Shown here: positions 10,977 through 20,489 of the stretch, one piece after another
How the letters are laid out: every line of letters starts with the position of its first letter
How positions within the stretch are numbered: the first letter of the stretch is position 1
Assembly (NCBI GenBank): GCA_903892175.1
Contig: CAITHK010000014.1
Coordinates: 1 to 32,153 of the forward strand
Length of the DNA stretch: 32,153 bases
Direction: 5' to 3'
Source: an uncultured Burkholderiales bacterium
GTDB lineage: Bacteria; Pseudomonadota; Gammaproteobacteria; Burkholderiales; Burkholderiaceae_C
The notes under the pieces: model-generated
What the model was told of the DNA's origin: nothing
Database searches by the model: none
The model's input: only the letters and a program-made list of their open reading frames with translations
Position numbers and translations under genes: made by a program

Positions 10977-12398
10977 TCAAGCGAACTTGCGCACGTCTAC
11001 AAAGTGGCCATGAATGGCCGCAGCGGCTGCCATGGCAGGGCTGACCAAATGGGTGCGACCACCGGCGCCTTGACGGCCCTCAAAGTTGCGGTTGCTGGTG
11101 GATGCGCAGCGCTCACCGGGCTCCAAGCGGTCGGCGTTCATGGCCAAACACATCGAACATCCAGGCTCGCGCCATTCGAACCCTGCTGCTTTGAAAATCT
11201 CGTGCAGGCCTTCTCGCTCGGCTTGTTCTTTGACCAAACCAGAGCCTGGCACCACCAAAGCCAGCTTGATGTTCTTGGCCACTTTCTGGCCCAGTTTTTT
11301 CACCACAGCAGCGGCCTCGCGCATGTCTTCGATGCGGCTGTTGGTGCACGAACCAATGAACACCTTGTCCACGAACAAGTCGTTGAGCGCCTTGCCAGGT
11401 TGCAAATTCATGTACGTCAAAGCGCGTTCAATTGCGCTGCGCTTGTTGGCATCTTTCTCTTTGTCGGGGTCGGGCACGAAGCCCGTGATGTCGAGCACCA
11501 TCTCGGGTGAGGTGCCCCAAGTGACCTGGGGCAAGATGTCCTCGGCTTTCAACTCCACCACGGCGTCAAACGTGGCATCGGGGTCAGAGTGCAAGGTCTT
11601 CCAGTAAGCCACGGCTTGGTCCCACTCGACGCCTGTTGGCGACAGAGGGCGACCCTTGACGTAATCGATCGTTTTGTCGTCCACCGCCACCAAGCCAGCA
11701 CGCGCACCACCTTCGATGGCCATGTTGCACAAGGTCATGCGACCTTCCATGCTCAGTGAGCGAATGGCCGAGCCGGCAAATTCCACCGTGTAGCCAGTGC
11801 CACCCGCCGTGCCGATCTTGCCAATGATGGCCAGCACCACGTCTTTGCCCGTCACGCCCTTGGCCAATTGACCTTCGACTTTGATCAGCATGTTCTTGGC
11901 TTTTTTGGCCAGCAGCGTTTGCGTGGCCATGACGTGCTCCACCTCAGAGGTGCCAATGCCATGGGCCAACGCGCCAAAGGCACCGTGGGTCGAGGTGTGA
12001 CTGTCACCGCAGACCACGGTCATGCCCGGCAAGGTGGCGCCGTTCTCAGGACCAATCACGTGAACAATGCCTTGGCGCTTGGACATGAACGGAAAGAAAG
12101 CGGCTGAGCCAAACTCCTTCATGTTGGCGTCCAGCGTGGTGATTTGCTCTTTGCTGATGGGGTCGGTGATGCCGTCGTAGCCCAACTCCCAGCCTGTGGT
12201 TGGGGTGTTGTGGTCCGCCGTGGCCACGATAGAGCTCACACGCCAGACCTTGCGGCCGGCTTGGCGAATGCCTTCGAAAGCTTGCGGGCTGGTGACCTCG
12301 TGCACCAAGTGACGGTCGATGTACAAAATGGCCGTGCCATCTTCCTCGGTGTGGACGACATGCTCGTCCCAAATCTTGTCGTAAAGAGTGCGTCCCAT
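10977..12398 (-). CDS. leuC: 3-isopropylmalate dehydratase large subunit
   Basis: [16 protein letters not shown]...; [42 protein letters not shown]. Start placed at 12398 rather than 12422. Confidence 0.97.
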   Translation of the reverse strand: MGRTLYDKIWDEHVVHTEEDGTAILYIDRHLVHEVTSPQAFEGIRQAGRKVWRVSSIVATADHNTPTTGWELGYDGITDPISKEQITTLDANMKEFGSAAFFPFMSKRQGIVHVIGPENGATLPGMTVVCGDSHTSTHGAFGALAHGIGTSEVEHVMATQTLLAKKAKNMLIKVEGQLAKGVTGKDVVLAIIGKIGTAGGTGYTVEFAGSAIRSLSMEGRMTLCNMAIEGGARAGLVAVDDKTIDYVKGRPLSPTGVEWDQAVAYWKTLHSDPDATFDAVVELKAEDILPQVTWGTSPEMVLDITGFVPDPDKEKDANKRSAIERALTYMNLQPGKALNDLFVDKVFIGSCTNSRIEDMREAAAVVKKLGQKVAKNIKLALVVPGSGLVKEQAEREGLHEIFKAAGFEWREPGCSMCLAMNADRLEPGERCASTSNRNFEGRQGAGGRTHLVSPAMAAAAAIHGHFVDVRKFA

Positions 12399-12510
12399 GG
12401 GTTTTCCTTCGCAATAACCCATGATTTTATGCGGACCTCACTCAAAGGACGGCCTAAAACAAAGATAATACAGTCACCTATGTACGGCCCATGCGGCTTG
12501 AAGGACTTAT

Positions 12511-12840
12511 ATGGCTGAACAAGCTGCCTTGGCAAACAACCTCGTGATTGGCGAGGGCGTCACCTTCAATGGCTCCATCGTGGCGCCTGGCAAGGTACTT
12601 ATCAGTGGCACCGTCACCGGACAGCTCCAAGCCGACGACTTGCAAATCGGCAAGAACGGCAAAGTCACTGGCAAAGTTCAAGCACGCGAGATTGATGTGC
12701 ACGGCGAGCTCAACGAAGACATCACCTGCAAAGACCACATCCTGATCCACAGCACGGGCAAGGTCACTGGCAGCTTGGAATATTCAGAACTTGAAATTCA
12801 GCGCGGTGGCCGGTTCCACGGAGACATGAAGCAACGGTGA
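12511..12840 (+). CDS. Bactofilin-family polymer-forming protein
   Basis: 109 aa beta-helical repeat pattern (IVAPGKVLISGTVTGQLQADDLQIGKNGKVTGKVQAREIDVHGELNEDITCKDHILIHSTGKVTG); AAGGA SD upstream. Confidence 0.88.
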   Translation: MAEQAALANNLVIGEGVTFNGSIVAPGKVLISGTVTGQLQADDLQIGKNGKVTGKVQAREIDVHGELNEDITCKDHILIHSTGKVTGSLEYSELEIQRGGRFHGDMKQR

Positions 12841-12902
12841 TCCAGGGGGTGCTTGAGTGCCCCAATATGTCAACCGTCATGAAGTGACCTGACAATCACC
12901 GC

Positions 12903-14006
12903 ATGCGAATCTTCCACATCAGTTCCCACGCCGTGATGGAGACGGCTGAGTTGCCCCAAGCCATGCCTGATCAAGGCTTTGTTTGGATGGCTTTTGCCCG
13001 GCGTGAATTCGAAGTCATGCAGCAGTCCATCCAGACCACGCTGGAGCGAATGTGTGGCGCACAAATTGTTGACTTGCATGTGTCGGATGTGCTCAACAAC
13101 CAGCTTCCTTCCCATTACGACTACACCTCCGATTACCACCTGATGGTGTTTCGTCGTTTGGCTGCTGGGCAAACAGAGTCTGACTTGTCACAACCCGGGG
13201 CCATCTTGCACCGTTCACGTGACAAAGGCGGTCCACCCGTGCTCCATCGCATAGACACCAGTCCCGTGGCTTTTGTTGTGTTTGATCGTTTGGTGGTCAC
13301 GGTGCACCCGACCGATTGTGCGGTGCGCGACAGCTTTGCGGCTCGTTTACTTCACACGGCGCATGTCTCTGTTCACCAACAGGCCAACCGCATGCCCCTG
13401 AGTCCAGCCGACTTGATGTTGCGCGTCATCAGTCAAATGGTTGATGGGTATCTGAACCTGCGACGGGAGCTGACTCGACAACTCGACCACTGGCAGAGCG
13501 AGCTCATCAACCCCAACACCCGTTTCAACAACTGGAGTGCGTTGTTGGACGCACGCTTGTCGTTGCACCATTTGGATGAAATCTGTGAAGACCAGCGGGC
13601 GGCCATTCAAGACTGGATCGATGCCCTGGATGCCGTCAGCGAACCCCAGCCCGAGCTTGTGCGCTCGCATGAGTTGCTCAAAGTTCGCAGCCGCGATGTG
13701 TTGGAGCACATTGAGCGCGTGGTCCACCATGTGCGTCGCTTGGAACAAAGTGCCGAAACTGCGGTGCAAATGCATTTCAATGCGCAAAGCAACCGCACCA
13801 ACGACATCATGCGCACCCTCACCGTGCTGACCGCCATCTTCTTGCCATTGAATTTGATCACCGGATTTTTTGGCATGAACTTTGAGACCTTTCCTGTGCT
13901 GCATGACGAGCAAGGCCTGTGGTGGACCTTGGTCAGCATGGGGCTGCTGTCCGTGGCGCTGGTGGTATTTTTCTGGCGCAAACGCTACCTGGGCCACACC
14001 AGCTGA
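12903..14006 (+). CDS. CorA-family divalent cation transporter
   Basis: 367 aa; C-terminal two TM helices with GFFGMNFE (GMN) motif. Confidence 0.93.
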   Translation: MRIFHISSHAVMETAELPQAMPDQGFVWMAFARREFEVMQQSIQTTLERMCGAQIVDLHVSDVLNNQLPSHYDYTSDYHLMVFRRLAAGQTESDLSQPGAILHRSRDKGGPPVLHRIDTSPVAFVVFDRLVVTVHPTDCAVRDSFAARLLHTAHVSVHQQANRMPLSPADLMLRVISQMVDGYLNLRRELTRQLDHWQSELINPNTRFNNWSALLDARLSLHHLDEICEDQRAAIQDWIDALDAVSEPQPELVRSHELLKVRSRDVLEHIERVVHHVRRLEQSAETAVQMHFNAQSNRTNDIMRTLTVLTAIFLPLNLITGFFGMNFETFPVLHDEQGLWWTLVSMGLLSVALVVFFWRKRYLGHTS

Positions 14007-14019
14007 CCCTGTCGGGCAC

Positions 14020-14934
14020 TCAGTATTTTTCTGGCACGACCATGTTGTCCGGAACGGGGTGACGGATGTAGTCGGGGTTGCGCACCCGCGCAGGCATCTG
14101 CACCTCGTCGTGCGGAATTTCGTGGTAATTGAATTGACTCAACAAGTGGTCGATGCAGTTGAGACGGGCGCGCTTTTTGTCCACCGCTTGCACCACCCAC
14201 CAGGGGGCTTCAGGAATGTGGGTGCGTTCGATCATGGTTTCTTTGGCGCGGGTGTAATCTTCCCAGCGACGGCGGCTCTCCAAGTCCATCGGACTGAGCT
14301 TCCACTGTTTGAGGGGGTCGTGGATGCGTCCCAAGAAGCGGGCATGTTGTTCGTCATCGGTGATCGAGAACCAGTACTTGATCAGCGTGATGCCACTGCG
14401 TGCCAGCATCTTTTCAAACTCGGGCACGGTGCGAAAAAACTCTTCGTATTCATCGTCGTTGCAAAAGCCCATGACACGCTCGACCCCAGCGCGGTTGTAC
14501 CAGCTGCGGTCGAACAACACGATCTCACCGGCGGCGGGCAAATGGGCCACATAGCGTTGGAAGTACCACTGTGTGCGTTCACGGTCGTTGGGGGCGGGCA
14601 GTGCCGCAACCCTGCACACACGCGGGTTCAGCCGTTGCGTGATGCGCTTGATCACGCCGCCCTTACCTGCCGCATCCCTTCCTTCAAACAAAATAACCAC
14701 CCGCTGGCGCGTGGCCATCACCCAGTCTTGCAACTTCACCAATTCGCCTTGCAAGCGCAGCAACTCCCTGAAGTAAACCGCGCGGTTGACTTGCCCTGGC
14801 TCGTTGAGCGCGTTGCTGTTTTCGTCCGCGCCATCTTCGAAAGACATTTCCAGCTCTTCATCGATCGAATCCAAAATGTCTTCGCGCAAACGACGTATTT
14901 GCTCGTCGTCTAAGGGGGTGTGGCGTTGCGTCAT
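14020..14934 (-). CDS. ppk2: Polyphosphate kinase 2 family protein
   Basis: VVILFEGRDAAGKGGVIKRITQRLNPR (Walker A), VLFDRSWYNRAGVERVMGFC (Walker B), DPLKQWKLSPMDLESRRRWEDYTRAKE. Start placed at MTQRHTPL (14934). Confidence 0.96.
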   Translation of the reverse strand: MTQRHTPLDDEQIRRLREDILDSIDEELEMSFEDGADENSNALNEPGQVNRAVYFRELLRLQGELVKLQDWVMATRQRVVILFEGRDAAGKGGVIKRITQRLNPRVCRVAALPAPNDRERTQWYFQRYVAHLPAAGEIVLFDRSWYNRAGVERVMGFCNDDEYEEFFRTVPEFEKMLARSGITLIKYWFSITDDEQHARFLGRIHDPLKQWKLSPMDLESRRRWEDYTRAKETMIERTHIPEAPWWVVQAVDKKRARLNCIDHLLSQFNYHEIPHDEVQMPARVRNPDYIRHPVPDNMVVPEKY

Positions 14935-14991
14935 TCGGGAGTTTCCTTTGTCTGAGATCATCCCCAAACTGTGTGGCATTTTGATGACAGC

Positions 14992-15025
14992 CTGTCACCG
15001 CTTTTTCACAATCGGTCGCTAGAGT
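14992..15025 (+). promoter_or_regulatory. Candidate PHO box (CTGTCACCGCTTTTTCAC) with TAGAGT -10-like hexamer 10 bp downstream, upstream of the TRAP operon
   Basis: GTCA at 14994 and TTCA at 15005 (11-bp period); 11/18 identity to E. coli CTGTCATAAAACTGTCAC; TAGAGT at 15020-15025. Confidence 0.4.
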
Positions 15026-15065
15026 CGCGCTCAATTTCGCAATCTGCTGATTTTAAGGTGACATT

Positions 15066-15950
15066 ATTTTCTGGTCTTTTATCCGTCCCTTTCTCTTTTG
15101 TGTGCTGACGTGGTCAGTCACTGGCTGTGCGGTTCGCCCCTATGTGATGGACCAAGCAGCAGCGGCGTTGTCCTCGCAAGCACAATCGTTAGAAGACGAC
15201 TTGGTGCTGGCGCGCGAAGCCAGTGCCTTTTATCTCAAAGTGTCGGAGTCGGTGTTGCGTGAAGTGCCAGGCAACTTGCCATTGGCCGCATCCGTGGCCG
15301 CCGGCTTTACCCAGTATGCCTATGCTTTTGTGGCGCTGGAAGCTGACAAGCGAGAGCCGCAAGATGCCGCTGCCGCCCAGCAATTGCGCGAGCGCGCCGC
15401 CCGTTTGTACGCACGTGCCCACCGCCATGCGATGGCAGCACTCGAAGCCTCAGCGCCTGGCTTTACCCAGTCCTTGAACCGCCCGGATGCGCTCCAAACA
15501 TTGCGTTTGACATCTGCGCAAGTGCCCGTCGCGTATTGGGCTGCTGCTTCTTGGGGCGGATGGATTTCTTTGTCCAAGGACAACCCTGATGTTGTGGCAG
15601 ATTTGCCCACGGCCATTCAACTCGCCAAGCTGGCTTGGCTCAAGCAACCCGATTTTTCTCAAGGGGCTCTGGCCAGCTTGATGGGTACGTTTGAGGCCGC
15701 ACGGCCCGGCGGCTCAGCCGCACAAGCTGCGGTTTATTTTGAACAAGCCGTGGTTGCGGGTGCAGGCCAAAGTGCCGGCGTGTATGTGGCGCAAGCCGAA
15801 AGCCTGGCTTTGCCCAAAGGTGACCGGGCCAGTTTTGAAGCTTTGCTTCACAAAGCCGTGCAGGTCGCCACCCTTCACCGCAATCTGCCAAACGACATCA
15901 TGCGTGAGCGAGCCACATGGCTGCTGGGCATGGCGGACGACCTTTTCTGA
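15066..15950 (+). CDS. TRAP transporter-associated TatT-like TPR lipoprotein (T component); start uncertain, possibly non-canonical ATT at 15063/15066
   Basis: The ORF track starts at GTG 15102, but the open frame extends to 15057 and encodes a lipoprotein signal peptide IFWSFIRPFLFCVLTWSVTGC (lipobox VTGC). Body resembles TRAP-associated T-component family; DctP and DctQM genes follow. Confidence 0.75.
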   Translation: MFWSFIRPFLFCVLTWSVTGCAVRPYVMDQAAAALSSQAQSLEDDLVLAREASAFYLKVSESVLREVPGNLPLAASVAAGFTQYAYAFVALEADKREPQDAAAAQQLRERAARLYARAHRHAMAALEASAPGFTQSLNRPDALQTLRLTSAQVPVAYWAAASWGGWISLSKDNPDVVADLPTAIQLAKLAWLKQPDFSQGALASLMGTFEAARPGGSAAQAAVYFEQAVVAGAGQSAGVYVAQAESLALPKGDRASFEALLHKAVQVATLHRNLPNDIMRERATWLLGMADDLF

Positions 15951-15959
15951 AAGCTTTCC

Positions 15960-16970
15960 TTGTCTTCATACATTTCTTTTTGCCTCGCCTGTGTTTTGGC
16001 TTTTAGCCTTGGCGCTAGCCATGCGGCTGACAAACTGTTGCGTTTGGGCACCTTGGCCCCTAAAAACTCCCTTTACCACCGGCAATTGCTGGAGGTCGGT
16101 GAAGCTTGGCGTACCGCTCAAGGTGCCGGGGCCAAATATGTGGTCTTTCCAGACGGCAGCCAAGGCGGTGAGACAGAACTGGCGCGACGCATGCGCATCG
16201 GCCAACTGCAAGGTGCCTTGTTGTCAGTGGTGGGCTTGCACGAAATTGAGCCTTCCATCAGCGCCCTTCAAGCCATGCCTTTGCTTTTTAAGAATTGGGA
16301 CGAGGTGGACTACGTGCGCGAAAAAATGCGCCCCGCCATGGAGAAGAAGTTTTTCGACAAAGGCTTTGTCGTGTTGGCCTGGGGTGATGCCGGTTGGGTG
16401 CGCTTTTTTTCCAAAGACCCGGCCTTCAGGCCCGATGACTACAAAAAGATGAAATTTTTTGCTTGGGGTGGTGAGGCCGACCAACAAGAGATCATGAAAA
16501 GCTTGGGCTACACCCCGGTACCCTTAGAGACCAGTGACATCCTGCCCTCGGTGCAAACCGGCATGATCAATGTGGTGCCCTCCACCCCGTACTTCGCACT
16601 GGCCAGCCAAATCTACACCATGGCCCCCAACATGCTTGAAATCAACTGGGCGCCGATTGTGGGCGCTTTGGTGGTGACCAAAAAAGCTTGGGACGACATG
16701 TCGCCCGCTACTCAAGAGGTGGTGCGAGCTTCGGGGGAAAAAGCAGGCGCGCAAATTCGCAGCAAAGCCCGACTCGAGGTGGAAGAGGCTGTGGATGCCA
16801 TGAAAAAGCGCGGGCTCACTGTCAACCGTCCCAACTCGGAGCAAATGCGTGAGTGGAACGAGTTGGCCGACAAACTCTATCCCCGCATTCGCGGAACCTT
16901 GGTGCCCGCCGAGACCTTTGACGAAGTCATGCGCCACCTCAAAACCTACCGTTCCAGCAAGGCCAAGTGA
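15960..16970 (+). CDS. TRAP transporter substrate-binding protein (DctP family)
   Basis: Signal peptide MSSYISFCLACVLAFSLGASHAA; DctP-type body (LRLGTLAPKNSLYHRQLLEVGEAW...GGETELARRMRIGQLQGAL...); TTG start. Confidence 0.92.
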   Translation: MSSYISFCLACVLAFSLGASHAADKLLRLGTLAPKNSLYHRQLLEVGEAWRTAQGAGAKYVVFPDGSQGGETELARRMRIGQLQGALLSVVGLHEIEPSISALQAMPLLFKNWDEVDYVREKMRPAMEKKFFDKGFVVLAWGDAGWVRFFSKDPAFRPDDYKKMKFFAWGGEADQQEIMKSLGYTPVPLETSDILPSVQTGMINVVPSTPYFALASQIYTMAPNMLEINWAPIVGALVVTKKAWDDMSPATQEVVRASGEKAGAQIRSKARLEVEEAVDAMKKRGLTVNRPNSEQMREWNELADKLYPRIRGTLVPAETFDEVMRHLKTYRSSKAK

Positions 16971-18748
16971 TGGTGCTGCGTTGGCGCCTGGATGAAGCCT
17001 TGGCCAGCCTGGCTTTGGTTCTCATGGCTTTGATTCCTTTGGTCGAAATCTTGGCGCGCCCCATGCTTGGTAAGGGGGTGGAAAACGCACCCATCTTGGT
17101 TCAGCACTTGGGCCTGTGGATGGCCATGTGCGGCGCCTTGGCGGCTGAGCGACACGGTCATCTGTCGAGCTTGGGCGCTTTGGTACCGGGTCGCCAAGGC
17201 TTGGCCCATGCCAGTGCAGGCGTGATTTGCGGTGTGCTGGCTTGGTCGTGTTGGCAATTGGTCCTCAGCGAGCGAGACGCGGGGCAACAACTGGCCTATG
17301 CGGTGCCCGTGTGGTGGGTTCAAGCCATCATGCCGATTGGCTTTGCGCTCTTGGGGGGCAAACTGGCCATGCGGGGAGAGGCGCTGGCTCCCTGGCGTAG
17401 GCTGAGTGGCTTGGTTTGGCCATTGCTCGGTTTTTTTGTGGGGCGTGCCTTTGACGGCCAAGCCCTCACCCTGTGGCCCATCGGATTGGGCTTGCTGTTT
17501 GTTTTGTTGTGTGGGGCCCCTATCTTTGCTGTGCTGGGAGGCTTGGCTTTGGCGCTGTTTTGGCAAGACGGCTTGCCTCTGGCCTCGGTGGCTTTGTCGC
17601 ACTACCAAATCACCGTCAACCCCTCTTTGCCCGCATTGCCCTTGTTCACACTGGCAGGCTTGGTGTTTGCGCGCACGGGGGCTGCTCAGCGCTTGGGGTC
17701 TGTCTTTTTGGCCTTGTTTGGCGGCGGCGTCATGGGCTCGGTCGTGGCTGCTGCGGTGTTGTGTTCGTGTTTCACTGCCTTCACGGGTGGCAGCGGTGTC
17801 ACCATCTTGGCCTTGGGCGGCTTGTTGCTTCCGCTGCTGCGCAACGCAGGTTACCCAGAGTCCAAAGGCATCAGCCTGGTCACCAGCGCCAGCGCCTTGG
17901 GGGTGTTGTTGGCGCCCTCAGTGCCACTCATCATGTACGCCATCATCGCGCGCGTGCCCATCAACACCATGTTCTTGGCGGGCTTGGTGCCTGCGGTGGT
18001 GATGGTGGGTTGTTTGTTGGTGTTTGGCGGTTATCTGCGGTCACCAGGGGCTCAGACCCGTTCAACTGTCACCGTCATTCCCTTGTCGGCGGCCTGCTGG
18101 GCTGCCAAATGGGAAATCTTGGCGCCCGTGGTGGCCATTGGCTCCCTGGCCAGTGGCTTGGCGACACCCACAGAAAGCGCTGCGCTCACGGCCTTGTATG
18201 CGGTGGCGACGCAGGCATTGGCTCATCGCGAACTGGGTTGGCGCTTGCTGGGCAATTGTTTGTCCGAGTGCGCGCAAATCATTGGCGGGGTCATGCTCAT
18301 CTTAGGCATGGCGTTGGGTCTGACCAATTATTTTGTGGATGCTGGCATTCCAGACCTGGCGGTGAATTGGGTGCAATCGGTCACCCAAAACAAATGGGTC
18401 TTCTTGGTAGCCTTGAATGTGTTCTTGTTGTTCGCTGGTGCGTTGATGGAAATTTATGCCGCCATCGTGGTGTTGGTGCCCTTGCTGTTGCCATTGGCGC
18501 AGAGCTATGGGATCGATCCGGTGCACTTTGGCATCATTTTTCTGGCCAACATGGAGATGGGCTTTTTGTGCCCCCCCGCGGGCATGAACATTTACTTTGC
18601 CTCAGCGGTATTCCAGCAGCCACTTCGTCGGGTCGCGCTGTCGGTGTTGCCTGCATTGGGGGCTATTTTTGTCGGCACCTTGCTGATCTCTTGGTTGCCG
18701 TTGTTGGCTTTGGGTTTGCCAGAATTGGTCAGTGCTTGGTTGCGCTGA
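16970..18748 (+). CDS. TRAP transporter fused small/large permease (DctQ-DctM)
   Basis: 592 aa; N-terminal DctQ-like 4TM segment followed by DctM-like domain (GGSGVTILALGGLLLPLL, PTESAALTALYAV, NMEMGFLCPPAGMNIYFAS). Confidence 0.93.
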   Translation: MVLRWRLDEALASLALVLMALIPLVEILARPMLGKGVENAPILVQHLGLWMAMCGALAAERHGHLSSLGALVPGRQGLAHASAGVICGVLAWSCWQLVLSERDAGQQLAYAVPVWWVQAIMPIGFALLGGKLAMRGEALAPWRRLSGLVWPLLGFFVGRAFDGQALTLWPIGLGLLFVLLCGAPIFAVLGGLALALFWQDGLPLASVALSHYQITVNPSLPALPLFTLAGLVFARTGAAQRLGSVFLALFGGGVMGSVVAAAVLCSCFTAFTGGSGVTILALGGLLLPLLRNAGYPESKGISLVTSASALGVLLAPSVPLIMYAIIARVPINTMFLAGLVPAVVMVGCLLVFGGYLRSPGAQTRSTVTVIPLSAACWAAKWEILAPVVAIGSLASGLATPTESAALTALYAVATQALAHRELGWRLLGNCLSECAQIIGGVMLILGMALGLTNYFVDAGIPDLAVNWVQSVTQNKWVFLVALNVFLLFAGALMEIYAAIVVLVPLLLPLAQSYGIDPVHFGIIFLANMEMGFLCPPAGMNIYFASAVFQQPLRRVALSVLPALGAIFVGTLLISWLPLLALGLPELVSAWLR

Positions 18749-19481
18749 GCGCTTCGAGTTGTGCGGACACGCTCAGGTGGGACAACTGGGCCAATGATTT
18801 GCGTGTATGTCCTTTGGACGGCAAGGCTTCACCTGTGCTCAAGCGCACGGTGATAGACGGTGCTGAAAGAATCTTGTGCAGTGATTCGACAAAACCGATC
18901 TCGCCCACAAATGCCGCGACCAAACAGTGTTCACCTGTGTGGTCGTTGACGTAACGCAAGGCCATGGGGTGAACGTCGACCGCACGTTCAATCGCGGCCT
19001 CAAACAAGTTGGCGTGGAAGGGGCGTACGGCGTGACCCTCGGTGCTGGTGCCCTCTGGAAAGCCGGTCACCCGATAGCCCTGCGCCAAGGCCTCGCTGAC
19101 ATCGCGCACCATCTTGCGCGCAGAACTGGGCGAACCTCGGTTGACAAACACCACTTCGCACGCTTGCGCGATCGCACCCACCACGGGCCAGCTACGCACC
19201 TCTTTTTTGGCCACAAAGATGCTAGGTTGCAAGGACTGAATGATCAGCACGTCAAGCCAAGACACATGGTTGGCCACCAGCAGTTGAGGCCTGTCAAACA
19301 TGGGGCTGAAGTCTGGTTCAGGCGGCAGGTGCACCGTCACCCCCATGCCGCGCAAGGTGCGTTGCGACCAAGCTTGAATTTCGGCCCACTTCGCCTCGCG
19401 GCTCAAGCGTGGACTTCGTACCCACAAGATCCAAAAAGCTTCGATGAATGCCCCTATCAGGCGGATGTACTTGATCAACAT
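18729..19481 (-). CDS. 1-acyl-sn-glycerol-3-phosphate / lyso-ornithine lipid O-acyltransferase (PlsC/OlsA-like)
   Basis: NHVSWLDVLII (NHxSxxD) and FPEGTSTEG motifs. Start placed at MLIKYIRLIGAF (19481); 19508 and 19532 are alternatives. 3' end overlaps the DctQM gene by 20 bp. Confidence 0.88.
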   Translation of the reverse strand: MLIKYIRLIGAFIEAFWILWVRSPRLSREAKWAEIQAWSQRTLRGMGVTVHLPPEPDFSPMFDRPQLLVANHVSWLDVLIIQSLQPSIFVAKKEVRSWPVVGAIAQACEVVFVNRGSPSSARKMVRDVSEALAQGYRVTGFPEGTSTEGHAVRPFHANLFEAAIERAVDVHPMALRYVNDHTGEHCLVAAFVGEIGFVESLHKILSAPSITVRLSTGEALPSKGHTRKSLAQLSHLSVSAQLEALSATKH

Positions 19482-19508
19482 GGTGGTGGATGAGCTTAGG
19501 TGTGTCAT

Positions 19509-19526
19509 GTGACAAAAGAGTGACTT
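19509..19526 (-). promoter_or_regulatory. Candidate PHO box facing the olsA-like gene (AAGTCACTCTTTTGTCAC on minus strand)
   Basis: Two GTCAC units with exact 11-bp period on the minus strand. Confidence 0.45.
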
Positions 19527-19536
19527 GCTCAAAGTT

Positions 19537-19554
19537 ATGTCACCAAATCTTCAT
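19537..19554 (+). promoter_or_regulatory. Candidate PHO box facing the olsB-like/plcP-like operon (ATGTCACCAAATCTTCAT)
   Basis: GTCA at 19539 and TTCA at 19550 (11-bp period); a further GTCA at 19572 is in the same register (3 x 11 bp). Confidence 0.42.
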
Positions 19555-19640
19555 TGTTTTGACTTGCTTGCGTCATGTCGGGTTTCAAAAATAACGTCAT
19601 TGCAAAACACAGCCATTCCTTCACATCACAAGGACCCCCG

Positions 19641-20489
19641 ATGAAAGAACTACCGAACCCCACCATGCCCTTGTCCATGATCGATTTGCCCAGGGGGTCA
19701 CTTCATCGACACGATCTTGAAACTCAAAAAACTCCTGTCTCCCAACAAGCCCCTAAAGACCGTTCGGGTTTGATCGTTCAATGGGCCAAGCACCAAGATG
19801 AGGTGCGTGAAGCCCAGCGCTTGCGCTACAACGTGTTCGCCACCGAAATGGGCGCGCGCTTGAAAGACAGCATTCCTGGCCACGACATTGATTTGTTCGA
19901 TGACTTTTGCGAGCACCTCATCATCCGCGACGACGTGACCCATCAAGTCATTGGCACCTACCGTGTGCTCACGCCTGCCCAAGCCAAACGCATCGGCAGC
20001 ACCTACTCGGATTTGGAATTTGACTTGACCCGTTTGCGTGCTTACCGCGAACGCATGGTGGAGCTCGGTCGCAGCTGCGTGCACCCCGAGCACCGCCATG
20101 GTGGCGTGATCATGGCCTTGTGGGGCGCTTTGGCCGAGTTCATGGTGCGCAACAAGTTGGATGTGATGATCGGTTGCGCCAGCATTCCCATGCTGCACCA
20201 AGGCGTGGTGAGTGGTGAGGTGGCGGCCAGCATTTGGCACCAACTCAAACAAACCCATTTGGCCGACATCGAATACCAAGTGCGTCCGCGCTTGCCTTTG
20301 CCCTTGGACAACTGGGAAGTCAGTGCAGCCTTTGAGCCGCCTGCACTCATCAAAGGCTATTTGCGCTTGGGTGCCAAAGTGTTGGGCGCACCTGCATGGG
20401 ACCCTGATTTCAACACCGCTGACTTGCCGATGTTGATGAAGATCAACGACATGCCCCCACGCTACCGCAAACATTTCTTAGGTGCTTGA
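19641..20489 (+). CDS. GNAT-like N-acyltransferase, OlsB/hemolysin-like acyl-ACP-dependent type
   Basis: EAQRLRYNVFATEMGARL...DDFCEHLIIRD...VIGTYRVL...VELGRSCVHPEHRHGGVIMALWGALAEFM; AAGGA SD before ATG 19641 (track start 19575 is upstream). Confidence 0.85.
   Translation: MKELPNPTMPLSMIDLPRGSLHRHDLETQKTPVSQQAPKDRSGLIVQWAKHQDEVREAQRLRYNVFATEMGARLKDSIPGHDIDLFDDFCEHLIIRDDVTHQVIGTYRVLTPAQAKRIGSTYSDLEFDLTRLRAYRERMVELGRSCVHPEHRHGGVIMALWGALAEFMVRNKLDVMIGCASIPMLHQGVVSGEVAASIWHQLKQTHLADIEYQVRPRLPLPLDNWEVSAAFEPPALIKGYLRLGAKVLGAPAWDPDFNTADLPMLMKINDMPPRYRKHFLGA

Noticed and set aside
12841-12902. Several GTCA/TGAC motifs between the bactofilin and CorA genes
   Set aside because: Spacing is not 11 bp, so they do not fit a PHO box; probably chance.
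17473-18954. 493-aa plus-strand ORF
   Set aside because: Alternative frame inside the fused DctQM gene; low-complexity His/Arg/Gly-rich translation without domain features.
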